From assembly GCA_018136815.1 (NCBI GenBank), contig CM030935.1, positions 3,670,299-3,734,298 on the forward strand: DNA of 64,000 nt, read 5' to 3'. Shown in pieces: positions 21,652-31,035 of the stretch. The stretch comes from Isochrysis galbana (lineage: Eukaryota; Haptophyta; Isochrysidales; Isochrysidaceae). The stretch's first letter is position 1, and each line of letters starts with the position of its first letter. Below the pieces are notes generated by a model. It was not told the DNA's origin and ran no database searches. It saw only the letters and a program-made list of their open reading frames with translations. Position numbers and translations under genes: made by a program.

Positions 21652-22592
21652 TTAATCGATGGTATCAAGCGGGGTGAAATTGAGACCGAGGCCATCATTT
21701 CCCAGAGTAATATACTTATTGATCGCGTCCACACCATTCTGGTACGCCTTGTTCGCAATCTGCTTGCGCTTTCCCTCATCCATGGACTTGCCGCCGCCAA
21801 AGCCGAAGAAGCCACCTACGAGATGGAGGAAGAATGGCACATCAAGGGCACACAGTCATCATCCATGTGTAGTACGCCACTCAGCTACGTACAGAGGTGG
21901 ACCAGAAGAGAGCGCTCGCTTCACCTCCGGCCTCCTTGCCAAGCGCCGCAGATTTGAGGTCGAGGACGGCATCGCGCAGATCGTCGATCGCCTCGTTCAT
22001 AGCGAGAGTCTTTGCCGTGATGGTCTTGCCCGAGAAGGAAGATGACCAGAGCTCCATGGGGCCGAAGATGCGATCAATTGTTCCCTGTGCGCCAAAGTCG
22101 TTAAAGAGTGTGAGGCAACGACGAACCTCCCCGCCGTTTCACTAACCGTCTGGCGAGGGCACGCCTGCTCTGATGGCTGGCGACGGTGGGATGCAGTGCC
22201 GCTGAGAGCGAGCCGAGGACTCGTTGGGCTCGCTTCTTCACGCGCACGGCGGCACACACCTTCTTCTCAATGGCGGCGAGAATACCCTTCCAATCGGCGT
22301 TATCGATCTGCTTCCTCAGGCCATTCGCCCAGTAGTCGCGCCCGCGCTCGACCCGCGGAACGTACCGGGTGTACGACTGCTGGCGTGTGACGAGCGTCGA
22401 CTCCGCGAGCGCCGGCTGCGACAGCAGAAGGAGGCCAGCAGAGGCGGAGAGGGCGCCAAAGTCGCGGCGCGAGAGGGGCTGGTCGAAACGGCAGCTCACT
22501 GACGCGCGCGGCTCGACCGGCTTGCCCACCAGACCTGGTGCGCTGAAGGCAGCCGAGCCGGGAAGGAGGAGAGCGAGCGAGACGTACAGCAT
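21652..22592 (-). CDS. Thylakoid lumen protein, PSII extrinsic Psb31-type (tentative)
   Basis: Nuclear gene for a plastid-lumen protein of about 232 aa. Exons 22260-22592, 21925-22126 and 21652-21815 join in phase. The leader is tripartite: a signal peptide (MLYVSLALLLPGSAAF, cleaved in an AFSAP context typical of red secondary plastids), a short transit peptide, and a twin-arginine lumen signal (SRRDFGALSASAGLLLLSQPALA). The mature part begins QSYTRYVPRVERGRDYW. It includes SSSFSGKTITAKT, a glycine-rich GGGFFGFGGGKS and NKAYQNGVDAINKY, the pattern I associate with the Psb31 extrinsic protein of diatom PSII (helical bundles on the lumen face). That family assignment is from memory; plastid-lumen targeting is the safer claim. 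The acceptor of exon 2 is the least certain border. Confidence 0.65.
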
Positions 22593-22611
22593 GGGCTTTC
22601 GGCTTGCGCTT

Positions 22612-23026
22612 CTTTCGCTCTCACCTCTCTTCTCTCTCTCTCTCTCCTCTCGTCGCTCGTCGCGAGTCGAAGAAGGTTTGAAATGATGGAGAAAGGGGAA
22701 GAAGAGGAAGGATAGAGTGAAGGGTGCCGCCGCGGGAGGTGTGGCCGACGTCTGTGTTCGCGCCCCCCCTTCCGCCTCTCTCTCTCTCTTTCTTCTGTTG
22801 CCCTCTCTCTCACTGTTGGGCGGCACCTCTCTTCTTCTGGCCTTCCCACCTCTGCCCACACCTTTCTAATTTCCTCTCCGGCTCCACATTCATCTATTGT
22901 ATCCCTCAGCGCCCCTTCTCGCGCCTCTAGCCGTGAGCCCCTCCGCCCCCCCCCCGCCTTTTCTTATCTCACCACCCCTCCTCGTCCCGTCTCTCGCTCC
23001 CTCCCCCCTTCCTCTCTCCTCAGTCG

Positions 23027-23080
<54 letters not shown>

Positions 23081-23087
23081 TCTCTCC

Positions 23088-23156
<69 letters not shown>

Positions 23157-23215
23157 CCCCCCCCCCCTCCCCCCCCCCCGCCCCCTCTCTCTCTCTCCTC
23201 TCTCTCCCTCTCTCT
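22612..23215. repeat. CT microsatellites and pyrimidine tracts upstream of the lumen-protein gene
   Basis: CT runs at 22612-22660 (20 bp before the ATG on the gene's 5' side), at 22770-22815 and a long (CT)n at 23028-23154, followed by a C homopolymer with T interruptions to about 23185. Confidence 0.9.
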
Positions 23216-23365
23216 CCTCCAAATCTCGCCAAACGAGAGTTCCGAGAACTCGCCACACAGGGCGCGCGGGTCGCTGACGAACCACGGTCAAAAAAACGGG
23301 GGAAGAGCTCCGACCGAGGCACCCCACACGGGTTCGGCGAGGTCTACCCAATACATAATAATAAA

Positions 23366-23600
23366 AACATCTGAAGATTCGGGCTACTCATGCTAGCTAT
23401 ACGGGTCCACGTACTCACGGTACTCACTAACGACATCGCCTATACCCCAGTTTACTCACTCCCTTACTACCCCCTTCATTCCTTTGTCTTTGGTATCGGG
23501 GGGGAGGCCCGCGTGCACTACAACGGGCCAAGTGCAGGGGGTGGGTTGGGGCAGACCTGCTGGTGTGGTGTTCCTGTGGCAAAACAAACGTAAACGCCTG
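23366..23600 (+). repeat. Dispersed repeat B, copy 3 (opposite orientation)
   Basis: Starts ACATCTGAAGATTCGGGCT after an AATAATAATAAAAA run. It continues CCTTTGTCTTTGGTATCGGGG and GTGCACTACAACGGGCCAAGTGCAGGGGG. This is the reverse complement arrangement of copies 1 and 2. Confidence 0.7.
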
Positions 23601-23814
23601 TTGCTCGTGACACTTCGTGCCCCTGGGAGGTCTCGGCCCCCTCTTCTCGCGTCTTTTTCAAGTGTCGCCGCGCTTTCGCGGCATTCGCATGTCGCTCGAG
23701 GTGTCGGCCTGAAAACATACCGTAAACAGTAAACAGGCGTGAGTATTACCTTTTTGTGTGTCAGATCGTGTCGTTTTTGTTGTCGTGCTTTTTTCGTCGT
23801 TCTCTTCGTTCTCC

Positions 23815-24050
23815 TACGGGCGTGCGATGCCTGCGCGCGCCATGGCCCCCCTCTGAGGGGCCCCTCGGGTCCCCCCAGAGGGCCAGCTGGGCCAGCTCAG
23901 GGGGCAGTGGAGGCTGGGGCTGGGCCCCTGGCCTCTCCTGCCTCTCCCTCGCTGGCCTCGCTGGCCCTGGGTGCCTTCCTGTCGGCTCAGGTGGTCTGTG
24001 GCTCAGTGGTGGAGTGGGGGTCAGTACGAGCGAGGGCCAGTGCAGGCGAG
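23815..24050 (+). mobile_element. Retroposon fragment A8
   Basis: Shares GGCCAGCTCAGGGGGCAGTGG, GGCTGGGGCTGGGCCCCTGGC and CTGCCTCTCCCTCGCTGGC with the other family members (compare 3600-3740, 7830-7900, 48430-48510). It lacks the stem-loop end. Confidence 0.65.
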
Positions 24051-24086
24051 TGCGTGCGGCGCGCGGCGCGCGCTCGGCGAGGGTCT

Positions 24087-26031
24087 TGTCGAGTCGAGCG
24101 CTACCGGAGGGCTCTGAGCCACTCCGTCGCGAGCAGCACCGGCGGCTAGCGCGGCGCTTTGGCCCTCCTCCCCACCGGGAGTCGGGTGAATGAAATTCTG
24201 GACTGGGTCGGGCAACCCCATTTGGGTGTCTGGACGGGGGAACGAACGGCGAAAGAAGGGCTGTGGGGCGGCGAGGCGCTCCAAGTGGCCCTAGAGTGAT
24301 GGGTTGTAAGAGATTGTTAGACCTACAAAGAACTCTTCCCTCAGGGAGGGAGCCTAGGCTGCTTGAGTGCAGCGACGCAGCGAACAACGACGGACAACGG
24401 AGCTGAGAACAACAGGACGGGGAACGAACGGCGAACGAAGGGCTGTGGGGCGGCGAGGCGCTCCAAGCGGCCCTAGTGTGTTGGGTTTTAAAAGATTGTT
24501 AGACCTACAAAGAACTCTTCCCTCAGGGAGGGAGCCTAGGCTGCTTGAGTGCAGCGACGCAGCGAACAACGACGGACAACGAAGCTGAGAACAACAGGAT
24601 ACACCGACTCACGAACACACCGGAATCATTCACCCAAACCAAGCAAATTATCAAGCAACCGCGACCCCAAATCACCGATAACTCAAACACGTCGCGAGAG
24701 ACGGAGAGAGAGAGCGAGAGAGAGAGAGAGACTCCGCAGCGACGGCCGGAGCGTGTCTCCCTTGTAACTTCCCACGTAGCGGAGAGTCCGAAGGGGAGCG
24801 TCATGTCGCGCGACCACGGCGATCACTTTGGATACAGATCGCGACGAGATATCTTCACGACAGAGGAAATCTTGCCGTTGAGCGTGAACCTTCTAGACGC
24901 TTCTAACGAACAACCCTGAGTAGCAACCAAGGGGAAGAAACACCAAAGGGGCCAAGGGCTTGCATGTAACTTGCATCAAGGGGAAAGATTCCCTCACCTA
25001 AGAAGCGAACCTACACCGATCTCCAAGGGGAGATGGCAAATTAAACCTCAAATCTCGAGCGGATAGAGCAACCGATTCGCTCGCCAAACACCTTGACCGA
25101 GAAGAAAGAAGCAAAGACCTACAAGCCAAGGGTAGCGGACCTAGGGAATGTGAGAGGAAGTTTCCGAACGCCAACGCCAAACGCCGGAAGGCAACGAAAC
25201 CCTAACCAAGCCAAGCAGAACCTACGAAGAACAGGTCTGGACGACAACGAAAGTCAGCAGGTCCCAAGAAAGAACCGGAACCCAACAAGAAACAACAAGC
25301 CTTGCAAGAAGCTAAACAAGCCTTCACAAGGTAACCTGAGAGCCTGAGACAAGCGCGCGGCGAGTGACAGGCGACCTGGCTCCTTTGGGTCAAGATTACC
25401 CGAAAGGAGGAAACCTGGAATCTAGACTTGACAAACAGGCTAGACGGAACGAAACGAGAACTCGAATTCTAGATCGCTAGGGACGAACCCTACCAACCTA
25501 GAAGTACCTGAGCTTCACCGTGTGGCCGCACGGCGAAGGACCTGGAAACAAGAGCCTGGAAATCGCATCATCTAAGATGAATGCGACACTCTCGCGACGT
25601 GTTTGTTTGGGTTATCGGTGATTTGGGGTCGCGGTTGCTTGATAATATGCTTGGTTTGGGTGAATGATTCCGGTGTGTTCGTGAGTCGGTGTATCCTGTT
25701 GTTCTCAGGTTCGTTGTCCGTCGTTGTTCGCTGTGTCGCTGCACTCTAGCAGCCTAGGCTCCCTCCCTGAGGGAAGAGCTCTTTGTAGGGCTCTAACAAT
25801 CTCTTACAACCCATGCCACTCTAGGGCCGCTAGGAGCGCCTCGCCGCCCCATAGCCCTTCGTTCGCCGTTCGTCCCCCGTCCAGACACCCAAATGGGGTT
25901 GCCCGACCCCATCCAGAATTTCATTCACCCGACTCCCGGCGGGGAGGAGGGCCAAAGCGCCGCGCTAGCCGCCGGTGCCGCTCGCGACGGAGTGGCTCAG
26001 AGCCGCCTCCGGCTCCGCTCGGCTCGACAAA
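24087..26031. mobile_element. Foldback element with long inverted arms around a structured core
   Basis: The left arm (about 24087-24702) and right arm (about 25598-26031) are inverted copies: CTTGTCGAGTCGAGCG...GGTGAATGAAATTCTGG...CGACCCCAAATCACCGATAA against its complement. The left arm has an extra 190-bp tandem duplication (24236-24410 repeated at 24421-24600, both containing AACTCTTCCCTCAGGGAGGG). Between the arms lies the core, listed separately. No transposase or reverse transcriptase frame is present. It could be a foldback-type DNA transposon or two inverted copies of one repeat around a core. No target duplication was identified. Confidence 0.7.
24913..25590 (+). repeat. Highly structured repeat (repeats I + D), candidate structured RNA
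   Basis: The 5' half (24913-25123) is related to 51714-51965, and the 3' half (25124-25590, repeat D) to 29858-30335. Predicted hairpins are conserved while the sequence changes: ATCTCC/GGAGAT (here) versus CTCC/GGAG (51.8 kb), and CGAGCG/CGCTCG versus GCGAGC/GCTCGC. In repeat D, CTCCTTTGGGT pairs with ACCCGAAAGGAG, CCGTG with CACGG, and GCATCATCT with AGATGA. Short ORFs are not conserved between copies. The structure may belong to a retroelement RNA or a self-folding non-coding RNA. Confidence 0.5.
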
Positions 26032-26227
26032 GGGGGGAAGGGGAGGAGGTGGAGGGAAGGGAGACACGGGCGCTGACAGTGGAGCGGTAATTGGTACCGG
26101 ACGTCTAGTAGGTGTATGGCCCAGATTCTTCAGATTTTTTTATTCAGTTATTATATTATCAGTATCTAAAAGAAACATTCAGAAACTTGTGGACAGACTT
26201 TCTTACTCTTTTCTTGTACTCTCACTC

Positions 26228-26870
26228 TCACATTGATGGCGGGAGCACTATCCCGTCGCACCATGTTCCGTGGCTGGCGCACACACCACCAGCCCTCGTA
26301 AGAAAATCCACGCTCTCTCCGTTCGCATAGTACATGTCCAACAAGTCTTTCCAGATATGGATCGCGTAGGGTGTGCCGACGTACATGTTAATCGATCCCG
26401 TCTGGATAGCCTCCTCCATCGCTCTATCCGCAATGTCTGTGAACCTGCGAGCGGCGCGATACAGGAGGAGGAGAATGACATAAATGTCGCAGAAATGCGC
26501 GCGCGCGCCGTGCATGGGATGTCGAGCTCGAGGTTGCGAATGACCTCGCAGCACATGTACGCGCAACTGCAACCAGCGCTTACATGTTTACTGGTGGAGG
26601 ATTCCAAAGACCAAGGCGACCGGCAGCCACGGCGGCACAGAGACTGAGCTGCTGGGTGATAGCAAGGCCGAAAATGGTGCCATACACGTTCGCCATTAGC
26701 TTATTGTTGTCATTCTGCTTGGGACCAGAGCACATGACTCTCTGCACCCGAGAACATATGGTTCGTTGGCTGGAGGAGTGCATCACATGGCGAGGAGGCG
26801 AGACGAATGGGCTCAAGGCTTGCGCCGAGTGCAACGTGAGGGCGGCGATCATTAGCTTCCCCCACTTCAT
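26228..26870 (-). CDS. Small protein with signal/plastid leader, function unknown
   Basis: Exon 1 starts at ATG 26868-26870 with a hydrophobic leader (MKWGKLMIAALTLHSAQALSPF) whose AQA-LSPF junction resembles the cleavage site of secondary-plastid bipartite leaders. It continues to KLMANVYGTIFGLAITQQLS and a Trp-rich end near 26586, where a GTAAAC donor sits. A second convincing frame runs from about 26455 (FTDIADRAMEEAIQTGSINM...YAIHIWKDLLDMYYANGESV) to a stop at 26228. The intron phase between them does not resolve with the obvious donor, so a micro-exon or another donor is likely. I do not recognise the family. Confidence 0.5.
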
Positions 26871-26984
26871 CTCGCGTCCGCCAACAGAGAGGGAAGTGAG
26901 GGCGAGACCGACGGCGAGCGAGCGAGCCCCCACCAACCCCCACTCTACATAGACGAGTGGGGAACTCTCAGCTGGGACAATAAT

Positions 26985-27618
26985 AGAGGGGGGGACCAAA
27001 TATCGCGGGGGGAGGGGGGAGGGAGGACAGTGCCTCCTCCCTAGCCGGTACCATTCGCATTCGCCTCAGGGCTGCACGTTCTCACTAGAGGCATGAGCCT
27101 CGTAGAACGGCCCGCTTCGTGAAGCGGCCCGCGACGTTCCCCATGGCTGTGTATGCGCACGCGCGTTTGCGCCTTAGAGGAGCCTATTAATACCTTATAC
27201 CTTATTAGTAGTAGCTTTGCCAGTCACAGCTATGTACATAGATATAGATAATGGTTTGGGCACTATTAGCATTGAGGTAGATAGTGCGATTTGGAGGTAG
27301 ATAGCCTAATATCTAGATAGTAGGCTAATATATTCACAGCCTTAGTGGGGTGCACGCATGACCTCTGGCCAGGAAAGAGTTTCTCCGACCCCAGGCGGCT
27401 TGCCTTCATTTGGTCTCCTTTCCCTCAGGGTTTCTTCCCCTCCCGTGGGGACTCTGGCCGAGCAACATCAAATACAAAAAAGCTCGGTCCTAGGACACCG
27501 GGCCTAGCTCACCATGAGGGCGCTCCTGTGAGCAAGGGGATGCATGGTTACTAGTGCGTGCCCCCCCCTCGATGAAAATTCCAGCGGCCTCCTCGTCACG
27601 CATGACGTGGACCTCTCC
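26985..27618. other. No gene recognised
   Basis: G-rich start (27005-27027), then A/T-richer unique DNA. Composition shifts towards lower GC into the virus-like patch that follows. Confidence 0.45.
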
Positions 27619-28254
27619 TCACACTTGTCTTGAAAGGATCGTCTTCAATGAGTGCATCGGATGTATACCGCACTCCTCGTGTGTCAGCTTGAACTTCTTT
27701 TCGATGTCGTAAAAGCTGTGGTACGGGTCAATGTACCCCTGCTTCTTTTCGAGCATGAGGTAATGCCTACCGGTCTTATCGATGGCGTAGGGATACGGAA
27801 AGTCGTTCGCTCCTACAGGCGATACGAATGCGACGATCTCGTCGACGGCCTCAAATTCAAACACTTCGATGCCCACGAATACGTACTTGAGGTCGCCGAT
27901 GTAGAAGAGCAAAGAGTTCCATGCTTCATTGAGCTTGTTCACTCTGTCGTACCCTCCTGACAATACAGTCAATGGGCAGAGGTGGCTGATGCCAACAAAC
28001 ACGTCCTCGCACACGAACGCGTGATGCGAGGCTTCGCCGTGTACATCGACCAAGTGCCTACCGTCATCGCGCTGTGCAACGGACGCGACAAAGCCCACGC
28101 CGCCATTGTCACGGGTCGCGTACTTTTGGACACCGGGTTCAGGGGCGAGAATCCTTCGCCAGTGCTCTTCGAACTCGTGTATACCTGGGTCTCCCGTCTC
28201 AGGTGTGGGAGAGCCATGGTAAAGGAGCGACAAGGCAAGGTCTCTATGTGTCAT
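27619..28254 (-). CDS. Hypothetical protein resembling giant-virus (NCLDV) family
   Basis: An intronless 211-aa frame from ATG 28254 (the frame is open to 28464, but that would overlap the next gene). Features include DNGGVGFVASV, then the segment FEFEAVDEIVAFVSPVGAND followed by PYPYAID and YLMLE. I recall the pattern in proteins that recur in large DNA viruses of algae and amoebae, where the function is unknown. It lies 61 bp downstream of a cysteine-rich ORF on the same strand, a virus-like spacing. Composition is closer to neutral GC than the flanking host DNA. It may be an endogenised viral gene or a host gene shared with viruses. Confidence 0.55.
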   Translation of the reverse strand: MTHRDLALSLLYHGSPTPETGDPGIHEFEEHWRRILAPEPGVQKYATRDNGGVGFVASVAQRDDGRHLVDVHGEASHHAFVCEDVFVGISHLCPLTVLSGGYDRVNKLNEAWNSLLFYIGDLKYVFVGIEVFEFEAVDEIVAFVSPVGANDFPYPYAIDKTGRHYLMLEKKQGYIDPYHSFYDIEKKFKLTHEECGIHPMHSLKTILSRQV

Positions 28255-28315
28255 TATGATCACGAAACGAAAAAAGCTTCCGTGAGCGCCTTTCACTTTG
28301 TTCCGTGCTCGCCAA

Positions 28316-28579
28316 TCAGTCATCAGATCTGCAGGTACCACTACGACACGTGTATTCACCACAGCACTCCGAGTTACTTTGGCACACCGACCCTGGCTCG
28401 CGGCATGGCGTCTCACACACTCCCTCGTCATTGCACTCAAGTCCTTCACAGCACTCGTCGCCATAACTGCACCCAGCGGAGGAGATATACCGGAGGGGAG
28501 CGGAGAGCGGAGAGGATATACCGGAGGAACCGCTCGCTTTCAGATCACACTTTCCGCGAGGAATGCGCGCCTTTAACAA
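28316..28579 (-). CDS. Cysteine-knot miniprotein (knottin/conotoxin-like fold)
   Basis: An 87-aa frame. The C-terminal half has two tandem disulfide modules. The second is complete with spacing C-x6-C-x5-CC-x4-C-x4-C, the inhibitor-cystine-knot pattern. The first has C-x5-CC-x4-C-x5-C and lacks a clear first Cys. Such peptides occur as toxins or inhibitors in animals and as short ORFs of unknown role in some large DNA viruses. There is no hydrophobic signal peptide in the predicted N-terminus, which lies in locally repeated DNA, so the true start or an upstream exon may be missed. Activity cannot be inferred from the Cys pattern alone. Confidence 0.55.
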   Translation of the reverse strand: MLKARIPRGKCDLKASGSSGISSPLSAPLRYISSAGCSYGDECCEGLECNDEGVCETPCREPGSVCQSNSECCGEYTCRSGTCRSDD

Positions 28580-28750
28580 GTAGAATGCTCGCTTTGTGAA
28601 ACAGCTCGCTTTCAGATCACAATTTTCGCGAGGGGGCGCGCGCTTTTTGCTCGGCGCCTCTTTTCGTCCGCCCAGGGGCGCGCGCTTTATGCTCGGCGTC
28701 TCTTTCTGTCCGCCCAGGGGCGCGCGCTTTATGCTCGGCGTCTGAACATC
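28532..28750. repeat. Local direct repeats upstream of the cysteine-rich ORF
   Basis: CTCGCTTTCAGATCACA followed by TTCCGCGAG or TTCGCGAG occurs at 28532 and 28606. A ~50-bp unit with GGGGCGCGCGCTTTATGCTC and TCTTTCTGTCCGCCCA is present about 2.5 times (28634-28745). Confidence 0.8.
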
Positions 28751-28874
28751 GAACTCGAGTGACCAACAAATTCTGAACGATTCCTCTCACTGTTGTTCGG
28801 TGATAACCAATCAGTCATCAGGTCTTCGCCTCGGACCTTGAAAAATATTCTATGACGTTGGTAACTAGCATAGC

Positions 28875-29793
28875 ATGACTGACCCTAAAACTACCCATAA
28901 AAGGGTCGCCAATGCCCTTATCAACCCGGGGAAGAAGCCAAGGTTGGACCGAGATGCAGAATATTTAAAGTTCCTAAATGTGAGTTTTTGGGATCCGAAT
29001 GATGTGCCCAAAAGCATCAATGTTCTGAAGGAAGAAGTGGTCAAGGCTGCCACAAACACCGTGATGATCGCCGCACGGGGTACACTATCACGAACATTTC
29101 GTCACCCCCCCCCGTCCCAGCGATAAGATTAATAAAAGGGCGAGCGCCTGGCTTACAAATGTTCCTGTAGATCTTAAACTGAACGAGAAAGATTACGAGG
29201 ACGCCGCCAGGGCCACCATTCGGCTTATGTTTCCAACCATCGATGAAGAAGTCCCATCCATCCAGGCCATCAAAGCCGCAATGTCATGGTTTGCGTCGCG
29301 CGCTTCCTTCCAATTCATAGACAATGATCATAAGATAGAGAGTGAGGAAACGTCCACTCACGTGAGTGGAGACAAGCGGTTGAACCCACAGGACGCGATT
29401 GAAAGTCTCAAAGGCGAGTTAGATAATGACAAGGATTTCAATGACCTGAGTGAAAGTGCTCCTCGTTGGGATTCGGAGAATGTGCTCGAGAGCATCGATT
29501 CTCTGAAGAAGGACGTGTTCAAGACTGCCGCAGACCCCGTGATCAGCTGCGCATGGGGTATACTCTCGCGAGATTATATACACCCCCCCGACGAAACGAT
29601 GGAGAGGAAGGCTTCGTTCTGGTTAGAAAATGTCAATAATGTAACACTGAACCAGCAAGATTACGAGAACGCCGTCAAGGCCACCCTTGAGCTTATGTTT
29701 CCACTCATCAAAAATAAAGTCCCATCCATCAGGGCCATCAAAAGCGCAATGTCATGGTTGGTGACGCGCGGTGCCTTCAACCCATACCCGTGA
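28875..29793 (+). pseudogene. Duplicated-domain ORF of unknown function, broken at a C9 run
   Basis: An intronless coding stretch with two tandem ~115-aa domains. The first spans 28875-29325 (AEYLKFLNVSFWDPNDVPKS ... IQAIKAAMSWFASRASF) and the second about 29455-29793 (SLKKDVFKTAADPVISCAWG ... IRAIKSAMSWLVTRGAF). Domain 1 changes frame at the C run 29105-29113 (9 C), where domain 2 has 7 C (29583-29589). The upstream frame stops at 29124-29126. A homopolymer length error, slippage or a true null allele are all possible. The repeat unit is helical and rich in Lys/Glu. I do not recognise it. The position next to the virus-like genes and the composition suggest the same origin. Confidence 0.6.
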
Positions 29794-29857
29794 TGAAGGG
29801 AAGCGCCTGGGGCGGGGCGCGGTGATCAGCGGTAGATCGCTTGGTCACAGTCCTGAT

Positions 29858-30335
29858 GCCAAGGGTAGCGGACCTAGGGAATGTGAGAGGAAGTTTCCGA
29901 ACGCCAACGCGAACGCCAAACGCGGGAAGGCAACGAAATCCTAACCAGGCTAAGCAGAACCTACGAAGAACAGGCCTGGACGACAACGAAAGTCAGCGCA
30001 AGTCCCAAGAAAGAACCGGAACCCAACAAGAAACGACAAGCCTTGCAAGAAGCTAAATAAGCCTCCTGAAGGCACCCCGAGAGCCTGAGACAAGCGCGCA
30101 GCGAGCGACAGGCGACCTGGCTCCTTTGGGTCAAGATTGCCCGAAAGGAGGAAACCTGGAATCTAGACCTGACAAACAGGCTAGAAGGAACGAAACGAGA
30201 ACCCGAATTCTAGGCCGCTAGGGACGAACCCTAACAACCTAGATATGCCTGAGCTTCACCGTGTGGCCGCACGGCGAAGGACCTGGAAATAAGAACCTGG
30301 AAATCGCATCATCCAGGATGAATGCGACAAGAGGC
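29858..30335 (+). repeat. Repeat D, second copy
   Basis: Closely matches 25124-25590, from CCAAGGGTAGCGGACCTAGG to AATCGCATCATC...GATGAATGCGAC. It lacks the 5' half and the inverted arms found at 24-26 kb, so D moves or persists independently of the foldback arms. Confidence 0.85.
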
Positions 30336-30345
30336 CCCTGTAATA

Positions 30346-30597
30346 CCTAGCGACCAGGGATGTGGGGGGAGGCTTTCCTCGAGGGCAGGCCCAGTCTGGG
30401 CGTGGCGGAGTGCGGCTCGCGGCCCGCTTCCACTAGGGGTCTGGGCTAGAATGATGAGTGCCCTGCCCCTGCCAAAGGGCAGGGGCTGGGGTTGATTGTA
30501 CGGGCCCACCCCGGGGGGTGTCCGCGATGGAGTGAGGGGTGAGGGGGGCCTCGAGGCCCCGCCATTGACCATTGACCCCTACTTATAAAAGTAGGTT
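30346..30597 (+). mobile_element. Retroposon end fragment E2
   Basis: Begins at CTAGCGACCAGGGATG, the same block that surrounds the stop codon of the LINE fragment at 47.85 kb, and ends with the palindrome ACTTATAAAAGT plus AGGTT. It is about 90% similar by eye to 3808-3977. It sits directly after repeat D. Confidence 0.7.
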
Positions 30598-31035
30598 GAC
30601 GCTCAGAATCTCCAAAAGTTATTTTCAATTGCCTACCTAAACCTAGACCTAGCCATCACGTTTCTCATCACACGAACTTCTTGGAAAATACTAATGAGTG
30701 TTTGCGGCGTGTTAGCGCGCTAACGAAGCACGACCAAATTAAGGTATGAGAAGCAGTGCCAAGGTGCTGAAATTGGCAGGGCGTTGAGTCGAAGGAGAGA
30801 AGGAACCAGTGCTTCGAGAGAGCATCGACGCGGATGCACGATGGGCATATGATGAGAAGACAGCGCGTATCAGGAGAAAATGAAGCCAAAAATTGGACCA
30901 CTAATGCTCAGTCCGTGGCTCGACATGAGTGCACGCATCATGGAATGGAAGATGGAGCCTGCATTCCATGTGGCCAGATGTGGCTGATGCAGGCTGCACA
31001 TCGGCCGTTGTTGCCAATCTACCGCAGAGCCTCGC

